Positions 21,454-32,944 of a stretch of 64,000 bases of DNA are shown here, one piece after another. The DNA is taken from NCBI GenBank assembly GCA_933207985.1, contig OW240913.1:329045960-329109959 (forward strand), read 5' to 3'. A program made the translations under genes and the position numbers. Position 1 is the stretch's first letter, and every line of letters starts with the position of its first letter. The notes below the pieces were generated by a model, which saw only the letters and a program-made list of their open reading frames with translations, did no database searches and was not told the DNA's origin. The DNA is from Pelobates cultripes (taxonomy: Eukaryota > Chordata > Amphibia > Anura > Pelobatidae).

Positions 21454-23244
21454 TCAAAGCTGAGCAATGACTCTTTCCGAAAAATGTTGGATTGGTTTAA
21501 AATAAAAATTCCGGAATGTGGATTCCGTAGACCAGTCTGCGGCCTTAAGGATGTCTTCTAACCGGCACCCTATCGTCGAAGCTTTAGAAGCCATAGCGCC
21601 TCTGACCGAATGGGCCGAAAAAACTGTAACGTCTATCCCGGCCGAGGCCAATAACCATTTGGCCCAACGGGCGAGAGTAGGTGTGGACACTGGTAGGTGC
21701 GGTTTCTTTAGTGAAATGAACAAAGGGCCGTAGTTCGACGGTCTTAGGGAAGAAGTACGGGTTTCGTATTCTTTTAGGCACAGAATTGGGCATAGCTTTG
21801 GTTGGTGCGGGAGGTGGGGATAGAAAACTTGTTTAGTCGCTGATTTAGTTCTTCTTGAAATATCGAAAGACACCCCTTCTGGAGTGAATGATCGGGCTAG
21901 CCAGTCCAAAGCCCTTACATCTGATACCCGTTTACAGGATAATAAACATAAAATCATGAGTAGTTTAGCGGACAACTGTATGATTGACAGTGCCGCGTTG
22001 TCGGGCCAGTCTTCCAGGAATTTGAACACTATGTTGACATCCCAAAAGGATCCGTACCTGGGTTTAGGTGGCCGTGAAAAACGTATACCCTTGAGTAAGC
22101 GACATATCAGGGGGTTCTGACCGAGAGGAATCCCGTCCACTGTATCATGGCCTGCTAGGATAGCAGACCTGTAGATGTTGACTGTACGGAATGCCTTGCC
22201 CGATTCGAACAATTGAGTGAGGAAGTCCAGTACCGTCTTTACAGAAGCTGATATGGGATCCACTGATCTTTCCAGGCACCAATTGGACCAAGTTCTCCAT
22301 GCCGTAGCATATGCTCGCCGTGTTCCCGGTGCCCAGGCGTTCGCCAAGAGCTGGGTAGTTGTTCCCGAAACTTCCGCGATTTCCCAGGGTCCCCGGAAAG
22401 GAGCCATGCCATGAGTCGGAGGATTCCCCGTTCTATCAAGTCGTGATTCTCCCCATCCGGGTTGGTTAACAGGGACGTTTGATCCGGTAGCAACCGTGGG
22501 AAGTCGATCGCCATTTCCAGAAGGTGAGGGAACCAGGGTTGGCATCTCCAGCACGGTGTTATCAAGACCAACGAGGTTCTGTAGCGTCGAATGTATGTTA
22601 GAGTCCGAGCGATCAGGTTGAACGGGGGAAAGGCGTATGCTCGTCCCCCGGTCCAGTCTTGAAGGAAGGCATCTGTCGCCAAGGCTTCCGGGTCCGGTCG
22701 CCAGCTGAAAAATTGAGGAAGTTGAGTGTTCAGTCTGGACGCAAAGAGGTCCACACTCAAGGGACCCCATAGTCGAGCTATCCTGGCGAGGACTTTCGGT
22801 TGAAGCTTCCAGTCTCCTAAATCCCTCAGATATCGGGAGTTCCAGTCTGCGGTGTAATTGTCCAGGCCTGGTATGTGTTCCGCGGTCACCGACACGTTGT
22901 TTTGTAAACAGTAATGCCAGAAATCTCGAGCCAAAACCGCTAGGATGCGTGACTTGGTACCTCCAAGATGATTTATGTACCTGACTGCCGAGATGTTGTC
23001 TAACTTGAGGAGGATCGAGCATGAGACGCCCTTGGGTGTGAGGCTGCGAATGGCAAATGAGGCCGCCAGTAGTTCCAGTGAGTTTATGTGCAGGAATGAT
23101 TCGTCTACTGACCACCTGCCTCCTGTGGATATGGAGCCGCAGCGCGCGCCCCAGCCATGTAAGCTTGCATCCGACTCGATGATCATGTCTGGAGTGGAAC
23201 CGAAGATCGCCCGTCCATTCCACGCTTCCATGTGGGTTAGCCAC
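21454..23244 (-). CDS. DIRS tyrosine recombinase
   Basis: An uninterrupted 596-codon frame. The recognisable protein starts near residue 280 (TTQLLANAWAPGTRRAYATA, a core-binding domain) and continues through the catalytic domain. Catalytic residues seen: Arg439 (CKRVSD), Lys467 (RRTKSA), His545 and Arg548 (HSVR), Trp571 in the second His/Trp position (ADWSTES) and Tyr581 (RNFYFKP). This is the full pentad plus nucleophile expected of the family. It joins the DNA circle to the target. Residues 1-280 overlap the RNase H/methylase-like frame out of phase, so the true start may be near 22410 rather than 23244, although overlapping frames are normal in DIRS. No visible defect. Confidence 0.9.
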   Translation of the reverse strand: MANPHGSVEWTGDLRFHSRHDHRVGCKLTWLGRALRLHIHRRQVVSRRIIPAHKLTGTTGGLICHSQPHTQGRLMLDPPQVRQHLGSQVHKSSWRYQVTHPSGFGSRFLALLFTKQRVGDRGTHTRPGQLHRRLELPISEGFRRLEASTESPRQDSSTMGSLECGPLCVQTEHSTSSIFQLATGPGSLGDRCLPSRLDRGTSIRLSPVQPDRSDSNIHSTLQNLVGLDNTVLEMPTLVPSPSGNGDRLPTVATGSNVPVNQPGWGESRLDRTGNPPTHGMAPFRGPWEIAEVSGTTTQLLANAWAPGTRRAYATAWRTWSNWCLERSVDPISASVKTVLDFLTQLFESGKAFRTVNIYRSAILAGHDTVDGIPLGQNPLICRLLKGIRFSRPPKPRYGSFWDVNIVFKFLEDWPDNAALSIIQLSAKLLMILCLLSCKRVSDVRALDWLARSFTPEGVSFDISRRTKSATKQVFYPHLPHQPKLCPILCLKEYETRTSSLRPSNYGPLFISLKKPHLPVSTPTLARWAKWLLASAGIDVTVFSAHSVRGAMASKASTIGCRLEDILKAADWSTESTFRNFYFKPIQHFSERVIAQL

Positions 23245-24462
23245 CAGTCCAGTTCCTCCCTGGATTCTTGGATTCGTACGACTGACCCTTCCTTAGGCAG
23301 GAAGCTTTTAGGCGTTGTAGCGCCCGATAGTGGAGCGGTCCCGGGAAGATCGCCTGTATAGAGGCTGCTAGTAAGCCGATTACCCGAGCCAGTTGTCTTA
23401 GAGAAATGTCCGAACGGTTCATTATCCTCCTGATCTCCTTCTTGATGTTGGACATCTTGTCTGAAGGGAGGCACAGGATTTGTTGTACAGAATCGACTCG
23501 GAATCCTAGGAATTCCATCTGTTGAGAAGGTTGTAATACCGATTTCTCCCAGTTCACTAGGAAACCGAGGTTCTGCAGGAGGTGAAGGGTCCACGACAGG
23601 TGTGACAGCAGAAGGGATCGCGTCCCGGACATTATGAGGATATCGTCCAGATAGATAATGAGGCGAATCCCGTGTAACCTGAGAAATGCTACCACTGGTT
23701 TCAGTACTTTCGTAAAGCACCAGGGAGCGGAGGAGAGCCCGAAAGGGAGGCAACAGAAGCGCCATTTCTTTGTGCCCCACCGGAACTGTAGCAGATTCCT
23801 GTGTGTTGGTGCTATCGGATCGTGAGATATGCATCTTGCAGATCGAGTTTCACCATCCAGTCTCCTGGGAGAAGGAGGTCTCGGAGGCAGTGTATGCCCT
23901 CCATTTTGAAATGCCGATATTGTATGAAGGCATTGAGGGGTCTCAGGTTGATAACTGGGCGAACACCCCCGCCTTTCTTCGGCACCAAGAACAGGTTGCT
24001 TATAAAACCTGGGGTATCTAGAGGAATTTCTTCTATGGCATTTTTGTTGTACAAGGTCTCTATCTCCGTGGAGATGAGGTCGTAGTGGGACTGTGGCATG
24101 TGTGGTACATGTGGGGGGGAAACCTGAAAGGGAAGACCCGTCAATTCTAGGTGGTAACCCTTTACAGTCTGCAGTACCCAACTGTCGGACGTGATAGTGG
24201 CCCAAGTCTGAGAAAACAAAGCCAGTCTGCCCCCCACATTTATATGGGAAAAATGGGGAAAAATCGTACTCACCATAAGGGCGTTTTCCTGGGGTCGTTC
24301 CTCTGCCGCCACGGGCATTCCAAGATCTTCCTCGAGAAGGGAAGAACGGAGTGTAGGAACGCTCCTGGTTTTGTCTCTGTGTGTTGGAGGAGCCTCTGCC
24401 CGGTCTTGAGAAACCCCGGGGGTTGCGGCCGGATAGACGGCTCCTACCTCTACCGGCCCCAC
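22239..24462 (-). pseudogene. DIRS RT-RNase H-methylase-like polyprotein, two frameshifts
   Basis: The reverse transcriptase begins near 24261 (HINVGGRLALFS), with VPKKGGGVRPVINLRPLN, then KLDLQDAYL. A one-base loss near 23820 shifts the frame before PIAPTHRNLLQF, CCLPFGLSSAPW and the catalytic IYLDDILI. A second shift lies near 23265-23280. RNase H follows, with acidic residues numbered in the 23834 frame: Asp222 (ESDASLHGWG), Glu254 (NSLELLA), Asp279 (LKLDNISA) and Asp330 (ADWNSR). After it comes VDLFASRLNTQ...SWRPDPEA...AFPPFNLI, the domain annotated in DIRS as Dam-like adenine methylase. All active-site residues I can check are present, so the copy is recently dead, unless the shifts are assembly errors. 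Confidence 0.9.
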
Positions 24463-25704
24463 CGAAAACCTTTTGGTGGAAGACCCTCTTCATGGATGAT
24501 TGGGCTTTATCCAGCGCCGTGAATGTTTTGACATAGGAGCCCAGGTCTTTGACGAAGGATTCGCCAAACAACAGACCCTTAGCTGCGGCCCCTGGTTCAG
24601 AGGAGGCCATACTAGCCAGCTTGGGTTCGATTTTCAGCAGGATGGCCTTCCTGCGTTCTGTTGACATGGCAGTATTGGCATTGCCGATCATGCAGACTAA
24701 GCGTTGGAGCCAGCCAAACGCTACTTCAAAGTCTACTGGTGCCTCACCCGACTGAGCTGCTTCCAGCAGTTCGTACAGCTTAGTGACAGGACCCAGAGTG
24801 TCTAGGAACTTGTCCTGACAATTACGGAGGGAGTAATCCAGTCCTCTCTTGGCCTTCCAGCCGGTTTTGGCTAGAAACTGGGCTATCTGGGGGTCCACTT
24901 CTGGGGTTTTTGCCACAGCATCAGGAATTATGGGTCGGGGGCACTCCGCTCTCAATTTGTTACGGCTCTCTTGAGAAAGGGACTTACGTACCCTGAGGGC
25001 TAGGTATCGGCTGATGTGCTCAGATGGTTCCCACTCGGCAGAGCGTGGGTGCCGTAGGTTGTCAGGGTCGAATAGCGGAACCTCTTTAGGGTCGCGGGTT
25101 GATTCTGCCTCGGGCGCCCCTGAATGAGCAAGGGTACGCGTTGGTGTCAAGGGGAACTGCTTTCCCTGGAGGCTTTCACCCTCTGAGAGCTCGTCCTCGT
25201 ACGGGTCAGAGTACGGGGCGTCAGACCCCTCATCCCCCTCCTCGTCTGAGTCAGACAGTACATCATGGGCCTTAGCCCTTTTCCAGTCTCTGGTAGCCGT
25301 AGCTCGCCCAGAAGCTCTATTGCGCGGTTGTTGCGCGCCATCATGGACAGCCTGAGGCATGTCAATCAGAGCAGGGTCAACCTGCATGGGGGGGGGTCTT
25401 GTGAGTGTCTGCGTTTGGTAAGCGCTTTGCGCCCTGGTAGTCTCCCTTCAGGAGGGGTATGGGTCAAGGCTGGGGTAGAGTGAGGTTGTACCTGTTTGAG
25501 CGCTTGCGTAATGGAGTCCGAGATGGTAGAGGACATCGCGCCCATGGCTGAGGATATGGCCTTTGAAATAGATTTGGACATGGTGGTGTCCAGAAGAGAT
25601 TGGAATTCCTCAGAGCCCATGAGCCCAGGGTCGACCTGAGGATCAGGATCAGTAGTGGCCATAGAGGGGCTATGTTTGCCAGGGAATTTATCACCAGATT
25701 GCAT
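24250..25704 (-). pseudogene. DIRS gag, one frameshift at a homopolymer
   Basis: It starts MQSGDKFPGKHSPSMATTDP at 25704. The first ~105 codons end when the frame is lost at a run of nine C (minus strand) near 25387-25395, and the protein continues in another frame. That part has an acidic Ser-rich segment (LSDSDEEGDEGSD), a helical central region (PLFDPDNLRHPRSAEWE ... FGWLQRLVCMIGNANTAM) and an Arg/Gly-rich tail (GRGRSRLSGRNPRGFSRPGR) suited to RNA binding. No zinc knuckle is seen. DIRS gag proteins are thought to package the RNA. The continuing frame stays open past 24250 over the out-of-phase RT start. The exact gag end is uncertain. Confidence 0.85.
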
Positions 25705-26418
25705 GGTAGGTAATAGAGTGCAAGTGGGAAAATAACGAATAGAAAATAATAAAAGTGTAAATGCAGAGTACTAGGATTGATTAACCCAGGTACAGGATGG
25801 AAATACAGGGAGATGGAAGGTAATTCCCAAAATATAAATGCAGAGAAATCAAACTGTACTAGTAGGGGGGGGCTGCCGGAACGAAATCCGGTGAGGGAGG
25901 GGTAAAACGGCACTAAACCGAGTAGAGGAAATGGCCGCCGCCTAAACCGGCGACCAGAAACCAAGAAAATGGCCGCCGCGAGCTACCGCGCGTGCGCGGT
26001 GCGTGCGCGCGGCGGGAACTAAGGTAAAGTGAATCGCCGCGCGGACGAAAGTAGGTCCAGCCGGCGGTGCTGAAAATAGTGCCGGGAAAATGCCGCGGGG
26101 ACCCCCCGGGCGCAAAAAACGGCAGACTGTGACCGGGGAGGGAGCCCCCAACCGGAGGGAGGGGGCTGGGGGGAGGGAATGTATAAAATACCCAGGGAAC
26201 AGAGAGGGACCGGCCACAGTAAATAAAAACACAGGCAGTGTATGGAGAAGTGGGAAGAAAACAGAGAAAAAAGGAGGGATAAACCAGATAAGGAGTATCC
26301 CCACAGTAGTAACACAAAAATATAAATCTAACAACTATATAGTATCCTCTGAGACATCCCACAGTGTACACATAGAAATAATAATATAAGAGTGTACTTA
26401 TCTTCTGAGGGAGCAGCG
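25705..26418 (-). other. DIRS 5' leader
   Basis: About 700 bp between gag and the right ITR, strongly GC-rich and CpG-rich at 25920-26160 (GCGCGTGCGCGG-type runs). It may hold the packaging signal. No conserved ORF recognised. Confidence 0.5.
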
Positions 26419-26605
26419 AAGAAAGAGGAAGAAGCATGGAGTGCTACACCTTATATACTAAGGGGGTGGATACCTATGAGCACTGTTCCATATGCTAATG
26501 TTATTGTTATTCTTTTTTCTCTCATTTGCATATATCTCTCTTCGCTGCTGAGGGAGAATTAAAGAAAGAGAAGCATAATAGGAGCCTCCGTGTCTTTAAT
26601 AAAAT
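26419..26605 (-). repeat. DIRS right inverted terminal repeat
   Basis: 5' end of the element relative to its genes and inverted copy of 20753-20940. It ends outward in ...TCTTTAATAAAATTC. Confidence 0.95.
26450..26457 (-). promoter_or_regulatory. TATA box of DIRS promoter
   Basis: TATATAAG on the minus strand, about 31 bp before the inner ITR edge, pointing to gag. The equivalent place in the older DIRS copy has TATAAAAG (10020-10027), so the site is kept while surrounding bases differ. Transcription would begin near the inner ITR edge. Confidence 0.65.
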
Positions 26606-26607
26606 TC

Positions 26608-29320
26608 TGGGCAGGAAAGTCCAGACTATGATTCCTGTGTGGCAGGAAACAAAGTCAGAAAAAATGTTATCCACACTGGGAATATGGTCTGTCTAATAAA
26701 AGAATAGACCCAAATTATATTCCACACACCTGAGAATCGGGTGACACAGCAGTGCCCAAAGAGAAGGAGAGTTGGATGAGGAGCAATTGAATACATAAAA
26801 ACCCCTCATATTAAGAGTGTTAAAAATCAATCTCCTGTTCTCAAGCTTTCACCCTCCACAATTCAGCCACAATTACAAAAAATTTAAACCAACTTGCAGT
26901 TAATGCAGCTGCACTCCATCAGCCTTGAAAATAGGCCCCAAACCCCACCGACCTCGAAACATAAATAACTCAAGGGTTCAAGACTCCAAAATTGTCTGTA
27001 CAGCCTTTCTAGAGCTAGTTCTTTGAATGATAATCGAAAACAAGTTTATTTCAAGTAATCAATCACGCTCCAATCTGACTGCAAGTTGTCAGAAAAACAC
27101 AGTGAGACTTGCTCAACAATGCCTTATCCCCAACTGGTGAGTCTTCAAAATATCATCCCATTCTGGTGTATGCACAACAAAGTATCAGCAGTAACCGTGA
27201 TTAGAGTTTGTGACAGCAGCAATCGTTCTGCAATTTAATAAACAACCTTTGTGAATCTCTCTGATTTTGAGATTCCTCTTTAGATACATGCATGTGTCAG
27301 CATTCCCAAAGTAACACCCAAAATAATAAATAATAATAGTACCGTAGCAACTTTTGATCCTGCCAATTCCCTCGACATCTGATATTTAAAGGGTTAATTC
27401 ACTGAGTGTCAACAACAATCCTTAAAGCGATTGTCACTTCTCCCAATCCTGCCATGAACTGGCATTCAGTGAATTAACCTGTTGTCTGCTGTGTCTATGA
27501 ACTTCCCCAACTAGCATTGAAATAGTAAAAAAAAAAAACAGATCAGGCTCACTTTTAGTTCTTACATTTTGTGTTCTGACACAGGAAGGTGCAAGTAATA
27601 GATTATATTACACAGAATAACCCGAGCACAGCACGGGATATTATATACTTTTGTTTTATGAACCATGCAATAGGCAATTTGGACAGTTATTAATTTAATA
27701 CTAAGCTATGCAGAAAGAATATATTTTAACAAATGATGGTCTTTTCTATCTCTGTAACTTGGGAAGATATATATATTAAAAAAAAAATTGGGACAAGAAT
27801 TCTATAACGGGAAAGTGCACATATTTGATATATATTAAAAATAGTAGCAACAATAAATATTTGATATAGAATTACAGCTTGCATTTCATTGAACACAACA
27901 GTCTGATTTCTGATCTCATTTTATTATTTTTTTCTCGAGTGTTTGGTTTTAAATAAGACATTCCTTAGCAAAGACCATTGCTGTAAAAGCAGCCCTGTGC
28001 TTATTGTGTTTGAAAAATACAGAATATCAGATCAGAGACAGTACTGCCCTCTATTGGATACAAACACTACAAAGGATTGAAAATCTTTAGTATGCAAAGC
28101 AACCGTAAACAGACAACTTATTGCCCGTATGTTGCAATTTAACAGTTTTGCAAAATGTATCACACTTATTCCTCAGCTGTAACTGTAGATTTGCAGAACA
28201 CATGCAATATATTTACATGCACACATGCACTTATTAATCATAAAACAAAACCTTAATTCTTGCACTACATAACAATAGAAACAATTGATTCATTCCAAGA
28301 GGAGAATTTTAGCATACTAAAAGAGAATATTAATATATAGAATTATATTATGTTATGAGGAGTAACTTATTATTTATTCATTATCCAAGTAGTATGACTG
28401 TTATTTTTTTTCTTAATTACATCTTTTATTAGGAATTTTGGGAAAATATATAGTAGCTGAAAAAATTACAATAAATGTAAAAAAATTGAATTTCATAGAC
28501 AGAAGTTAATGGGATAAACTAATTAAAAGTCAATCAGGGGTCATTGATAAATTATAAACTATAAAAATAATGATATTGAAAAGATAGCTATATTTCTTGG
28601 TCTAGATAGGTTTATCAAACAGATAGAAAGCTTCAATTTAATCATATAGCAGGACTGACTCTTCTCCAAGCTGTGTTTTAATGCATATGGTGAAGGAAGA
28701 GTGGTTTTCCAATATTTTAGCTATATATTATTTAACATTATTAAACAGATGTTTGTGTGGTCTGAAAAGTAAAATTAACTGTAGAAAATCACACAGCTGT
28801 GTTTAACTCTTTCCTGGAGTGCCTCCATCTTGTCTCCCTGCCATCGATTTTTTTTAGCTCTGCCTTTTTCTGTCATTGAACATAGTGTGTGGAGATGAAA
28901 AATCAGGAGCAAAGCATGGGGGCCCTGGCTGTGCCCTGATTAAACTTGGTTATGATGTCACTTGTTAAATATTTTTTGTATTTTTGTTTTAATAGAAAAC
29001 GTGAAAAAAAAGGCAAACTGAAACTTTAAGTAATTTTAAGGGTTTTATATAATGATGCAATTTTCAAAAAAAAAAAAAAGACCAGATTATCTTTTTATAA
29101 CTTTTGGTCGATCACAGTTTAAGAGTGCCACTCAGATTTGGAATGTCTTACTTTTTCGGGGTTAGCAGGGTTCCATAGAGAACCTAGTTCTAAATTAGCA
29201 GCACAGAATATCCCGTATCGGCAACAGTAGAAGAAGTGCTCATTATTGGTAAAGAACTAACCACAAGGTGCTTCACGATCTGGATGGCATTAATCTACAA
29301 ACAAACTGGAAGTCAAAATG
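26608..29320. other. AT-rich sequence without recognised genes
   Basis: No ORF of known type and no classified repeat. Poly-A and TA-rich runs are scattered. Confidence 0.5.
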
Positions 29321-29325
29321 ACTGG

Positions 29326-29471
29326 GCACTCAAGTGAAGTTTAGCATAGCAGGTTAATCGGAACCAAAAAGCAATGTTTCAGCTCGAAGTTTGGTAAAGG
29401 CTCTGGTGTTAGACCCAAAACATTGCATTGTGGTTCTAATAAACCTGCTATGCTGAACTTCACTTGAGTGC
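29326..29471. repeat. Foldback repeat (146 bp)
   Basis: The arms GCACTCAAGTGAAG...TAGCATAGCAGG and CCTGCTATGCTGAACTTCACTTGAGTGC are inverted copies over about 45-50 bp with a short centre. It looks like a small MITE. No target duplication was identified. Confidence 0.75.
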
Positions 29472-29550
29472 TTGGTGCATCTACTTTCAAATTCCTATGA
29501 TCTCCCTACATCAAATTCTCAAAACGGCAAGGAATATACCTGGTCCTTAA

Positions 29551-29940
29551 AGGACTACTAAAAAGTCACCCAGATTACATCATCTCAATGAACTGGTCTG
29601 GGTGCAGTGGTCCTGTATGTTTAGCCTTGAAGGATTAAGCACGCCTCTAGTGGCGGTCATACTGACAGCTGCTAGATGTGCTTCCGTTGTACTGACCGAG
29701 GAACACTTGTGATGCTGCAGCTTGCAGAAAAGCAATGGATTCAATGCGCATGCACATCAGGTTCCAATGCTTCTCTATGAAAGCCATGCCTCATTGATGA
29801 CCTTGTGGGAGGGCAAGAGGAGAACAGTGCCTAGGGAGTCTTAGTGCAGGAAAAAGGTGAGGAAAACACTGTTTTAATTTTAAGGCAAACAAAGAGAAGG
29901 ACACAATAGCATTAGGAATGCAGAATTGTATAGTTGTCAT
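29551..29940. mobile_element. TTAA-flanked MITE (390 bp)
   Basis: TTAA at 29547-29550 and 29941-29944. Ends AGGACTACTA and TAGTTGTCAT are imperfectly inverted. TTAA duplications are characteristic of piggyBac-type transposition. No ORF. Confidence 0.6.
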
Positions 29941-29944
29941 TTAA

Positions 29945-31570
29945 GGACAAGCCAGGGCATTGGGGTAATAATGCCTAGTAGGCAATCCCTAACAAACTTA
30001 TTTTGTCCCAAATACAATATCACACTGTCAGCGTGGGGCCCATTTCACTATCCTTGTGTTTTTTTTTTCTTTTTTATATGCTCACAGCACACATATCTTT
30101 AAAAATGCTTTCTTTGGGTCAGACCAAGGCATGATGCTCTGCATCGGTACATGATCTATGGATAGCCCTAACTGCCTTTCTTGCAGGCCTTCCTGTCAAC
30201 CTGATAAACCCTTTACAATGGCCACACTTCACCATTCTCCCCCCAAACCATTGCAAAACAGGGTTCTATACCAATGTCGGGAGGTATGTATTAGGGTAAG
30301 TCTGAGATAATTCCACCTACCATGTTTGCAGATCTTTGTATGCACAAAGATAGGTATTATATTTATCTCTACAGTCTACATTGAGCATGAATTAGTAGTC
30401 AAGGACAGAGGGCAAAGAGGAGAGGTGGCAGAGGACAATCCTTGCAGGTTCCACCCCAGGTCAAGAAATAGAGGGACAATGCACTGCAACCCAGGAGATA
30501 AGCTTGGCAATCTATATGTAAAGACTGGAAACCAAGGGGATATATATATATATAAAACAGGTGGTAGCGCCTTCTTGGTCAACCGATACTATCAAAAGCC
30601 TTCTCTCAAATAAGCAAGACAAGAAGAGTAGATATCTGTATGTGGCACTCATTTATGATATCTTGTGATATTAGCCACATCACATCATTTTTTTTTTTTT
30701 TTTTAAGGACTAGTTCATTTATTTATTTTTAAGACACACTGTATTTGCCAATGCCAGGATGTGCAAGGTGGACACGAACCACCCGTTCATTCTTAAAGCA
30801 GGCTAACAGGAAATAATGTGTCCTCCTCTATGCTTTCTAACATTAAAGCTCACTGCAAGAATGACAACTTCATTCAAGCGAATCATCTGGAATTACATTA
30901 AACAGCTGCTATTAAACAGCTGACAACAAAGGCAACCATTTTCATGTGAACAGCACTGAGATTTAAGCAGTGTGTTCCCTTAGTGATGTTATGAAGAACA
31001 CATTGTGTTTCTGTATACCAACACACACTGTACTCCCCTCTGTGCTTGTTGCCAAACAAGCAGTTTTTTTTTTCCTCCTCCTAATCGCTTTATATTCAGC
31101 AAAGCTTCTGGGAAACCCACGATGCATCCAGACAAATGCAGAGCAGTTTAGTTAAACTGGATTTAACAGGTGCTATTGGTACAGACTAGAAAGACGTAAG
31201 GAACACACAATAAGCAAATTACTGCAATGGTCATTAATTTATGGCTATCCCAATGCATCCAATAGTTAAAATTTCATAGAGTTATAATGAATTCATTGTT
31301 TTAAGAAGATATATATATATATATATATATATTTTTTTATTTTTTTTTCTATTCAATAATGCACACATGCCATATGCTTCCTCTGTGTTCCTTATATTGA
31401 TAAGAGGTACATTTAATTGTAGAATCATTTGTTTCTCTTTCTTCAGTATCTTGGGAATGAGTTGAATTAAATAGATAGAAGTTGGAAATTGAAGCTGTTT
31501 CTTTGCAGTTTAATCCCCACTAAACCAAGTTAGGCCAAGACACATTAAATGTATATCTGTGTTCCATATT
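29945..31570. other. Unassigned sequence with TA repeats
   Basis: No gene. TA microsatellites at about 30540-30555 and 31308-31332, and a poly-T at 30689-30704. Confidence 0.5.
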
Positions 31571-31578
31571 AGTAAATA

Positions 31579-32132
31579 CTGATTAGCCACAACATTAAAA
31601 CCACTGACAGGTGAATGAATAACATTGATTATATCGTTACAATGGCACCTGCCAAGGAGTGGGATATATTGGGCAGCAAGTGAACAGTCAGTTCTTGAAT
31701 TTCATGTGTTGGAAGCCGGAAAAATGGGCAAGTGAAAAGATCTGAGTGACTTTAACAAGGGCCAAATTGTAATGCCTAGATGATTGGTCAGAGCAGCTCC
31801 AAAACGGCAAGTCTTGTGGGGTGTTCCTTGTATTCAGTGGTTAGTACCTACCAGAAGTGGTGTAAGGGAGGACAACTGGTCAAGCGGCGTTAGGGTCATG
31901 GGCGCCAAGGCTCTTTGAAGCACGTGAGGAGCGAAGGCTAGCCTGTCTGACAAATCCAATCCATGGAAGCCCAACCTAAAGGATCTGCTGCTAATGTCTT
32001 GGTGCCAGATACCACCGGACATGTTAAGAGGTTTTTCAGAGTCCTTGCCGTGATGCATCAGAGCTATTTTGACAGCACGAAGGAGACTGAATGATATTAG
32101 ATAGGTGGTTTTAAAGTTGTGGCTGATAAGTG
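31579..32132 (+). mobile_element. Tc1-like element, internally deleted
   Basis: TA at 31577-31578 and 32133-32134 flank inverted ends built on CTGATNAGCCACAACATTAAAACCAC. The left end lacks two bases of the terminus. A relic of the transposase DNA-binding part is readable on the plus strand from about 31722 (KDLSDFNKGQIVMPR, then a stop). Compared with the 1.1-kb copy at 35979-37074, the catalytic half is missing. Confidence 0.85.
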
Positions 32133-32339
32133 TAGGTGGACCTCAAATGCAATTAGGCAGCATCACTACAATTTCAAAATGTGTGGGGCATTACCAAAAT
32201 GACATAGGTTAGGCTGTCCCTTTAAAATGACGTAATGATGTATTAGTATAAATGGACAAGGGACTGCATCAAAAATAATACCAGATTGATGCACTGCATC
32301 AATAGAAGATAAAACAGAACCAAAATGGCACATTGCATC

Positions 32340-32940
32340 AGTTTGAGATGACACATAGGTTCAGAAGAGGACACAGCACAGGTAAACTGACACATGGTAT
32401 GTATATGTGCTATGCTGCATGTAACGTATGTGTCCTGTGTTCTATCTCTGACACATGGGATGTTTGTGTTCTGTGTTCGGTACCAGACACACCCAATATA
32501 TGCCTGTACCCTGTTTCTTGGTATGCCTGTCCTGTGTTCTGTATCTGTCACATGGTATACCTGTGTCTTATGTTCTAAATCAAAAATGGTATATGTGTCC
32601 AGAAGTTCTATATCATACACACGGCATGTCTATGTCTTGTGTCGTATAACCGACACAAGGTATGTCTGTGTACTGTGTTCTATGAACGACACAACATGTC
32701 TTGTGCTATAAATCAGACAATCTGCATTTGTGTGGCCCATGTTCTATGTCATACATATGGCATATCTGTGTCTCATGATCTATGTCATACTTATCGCATT
32801 TCTGTGTCCTGTGTTGTGTGCTAGACATAATGCATGCATGTCTGTGTCCTGTTTTCTATATATGACACCAGATATATTTGTGTCCTGTGTTTTATATAAG
32901 ATGCATGGACTGTCTTTGTTTACTTATATACACATGGCGT
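32340..32940. repeat. Degenerate ~50-60-bp tandem repeat
   Basis: Units resembling GACACATGGTATGTCTGTGTCCTGTGTTCTAT recur roughly ten times with heavy drift. The open frames across it are repeat artefacts. Confidence 0.8.
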
Positions 32941-32944
32941 GTGT

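Larger units (their letters stand above)
20714..26607 (-). mobile_element. DIRS-type retrotransposon, nearly complete
   Basis: On the minus strand the order is right ITR (26605-26419), GC-rich leader, gag, RT-RNase H-methylase-like ORF, tyrosine recombinase, ICR, 3' noncoding region, left ITR (20940-20753) and a 39-bp terminal extension. DIRS elements use reverse transcriptase to make a circular DNA that the recombinase inserts, so there is no integrase and no target duplication. Both ends carry AATTC in the same orientation (20714-20718 and 26603-26607). Three frameshifts separate gag and RT pieces, but the recombinase is open. Gag and RT are far better preserved than in the DIRS copy at 4453-10143. 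Confidence 0.95.

Noticed and set aside
25913..26437. 130-174-codon frames in the DIRS leader
   Set aside because: Pro/Phe/Leu-rich, overlapping in three frames in GC-rich leader sequence; no match to gag or other known DIRS proteins.
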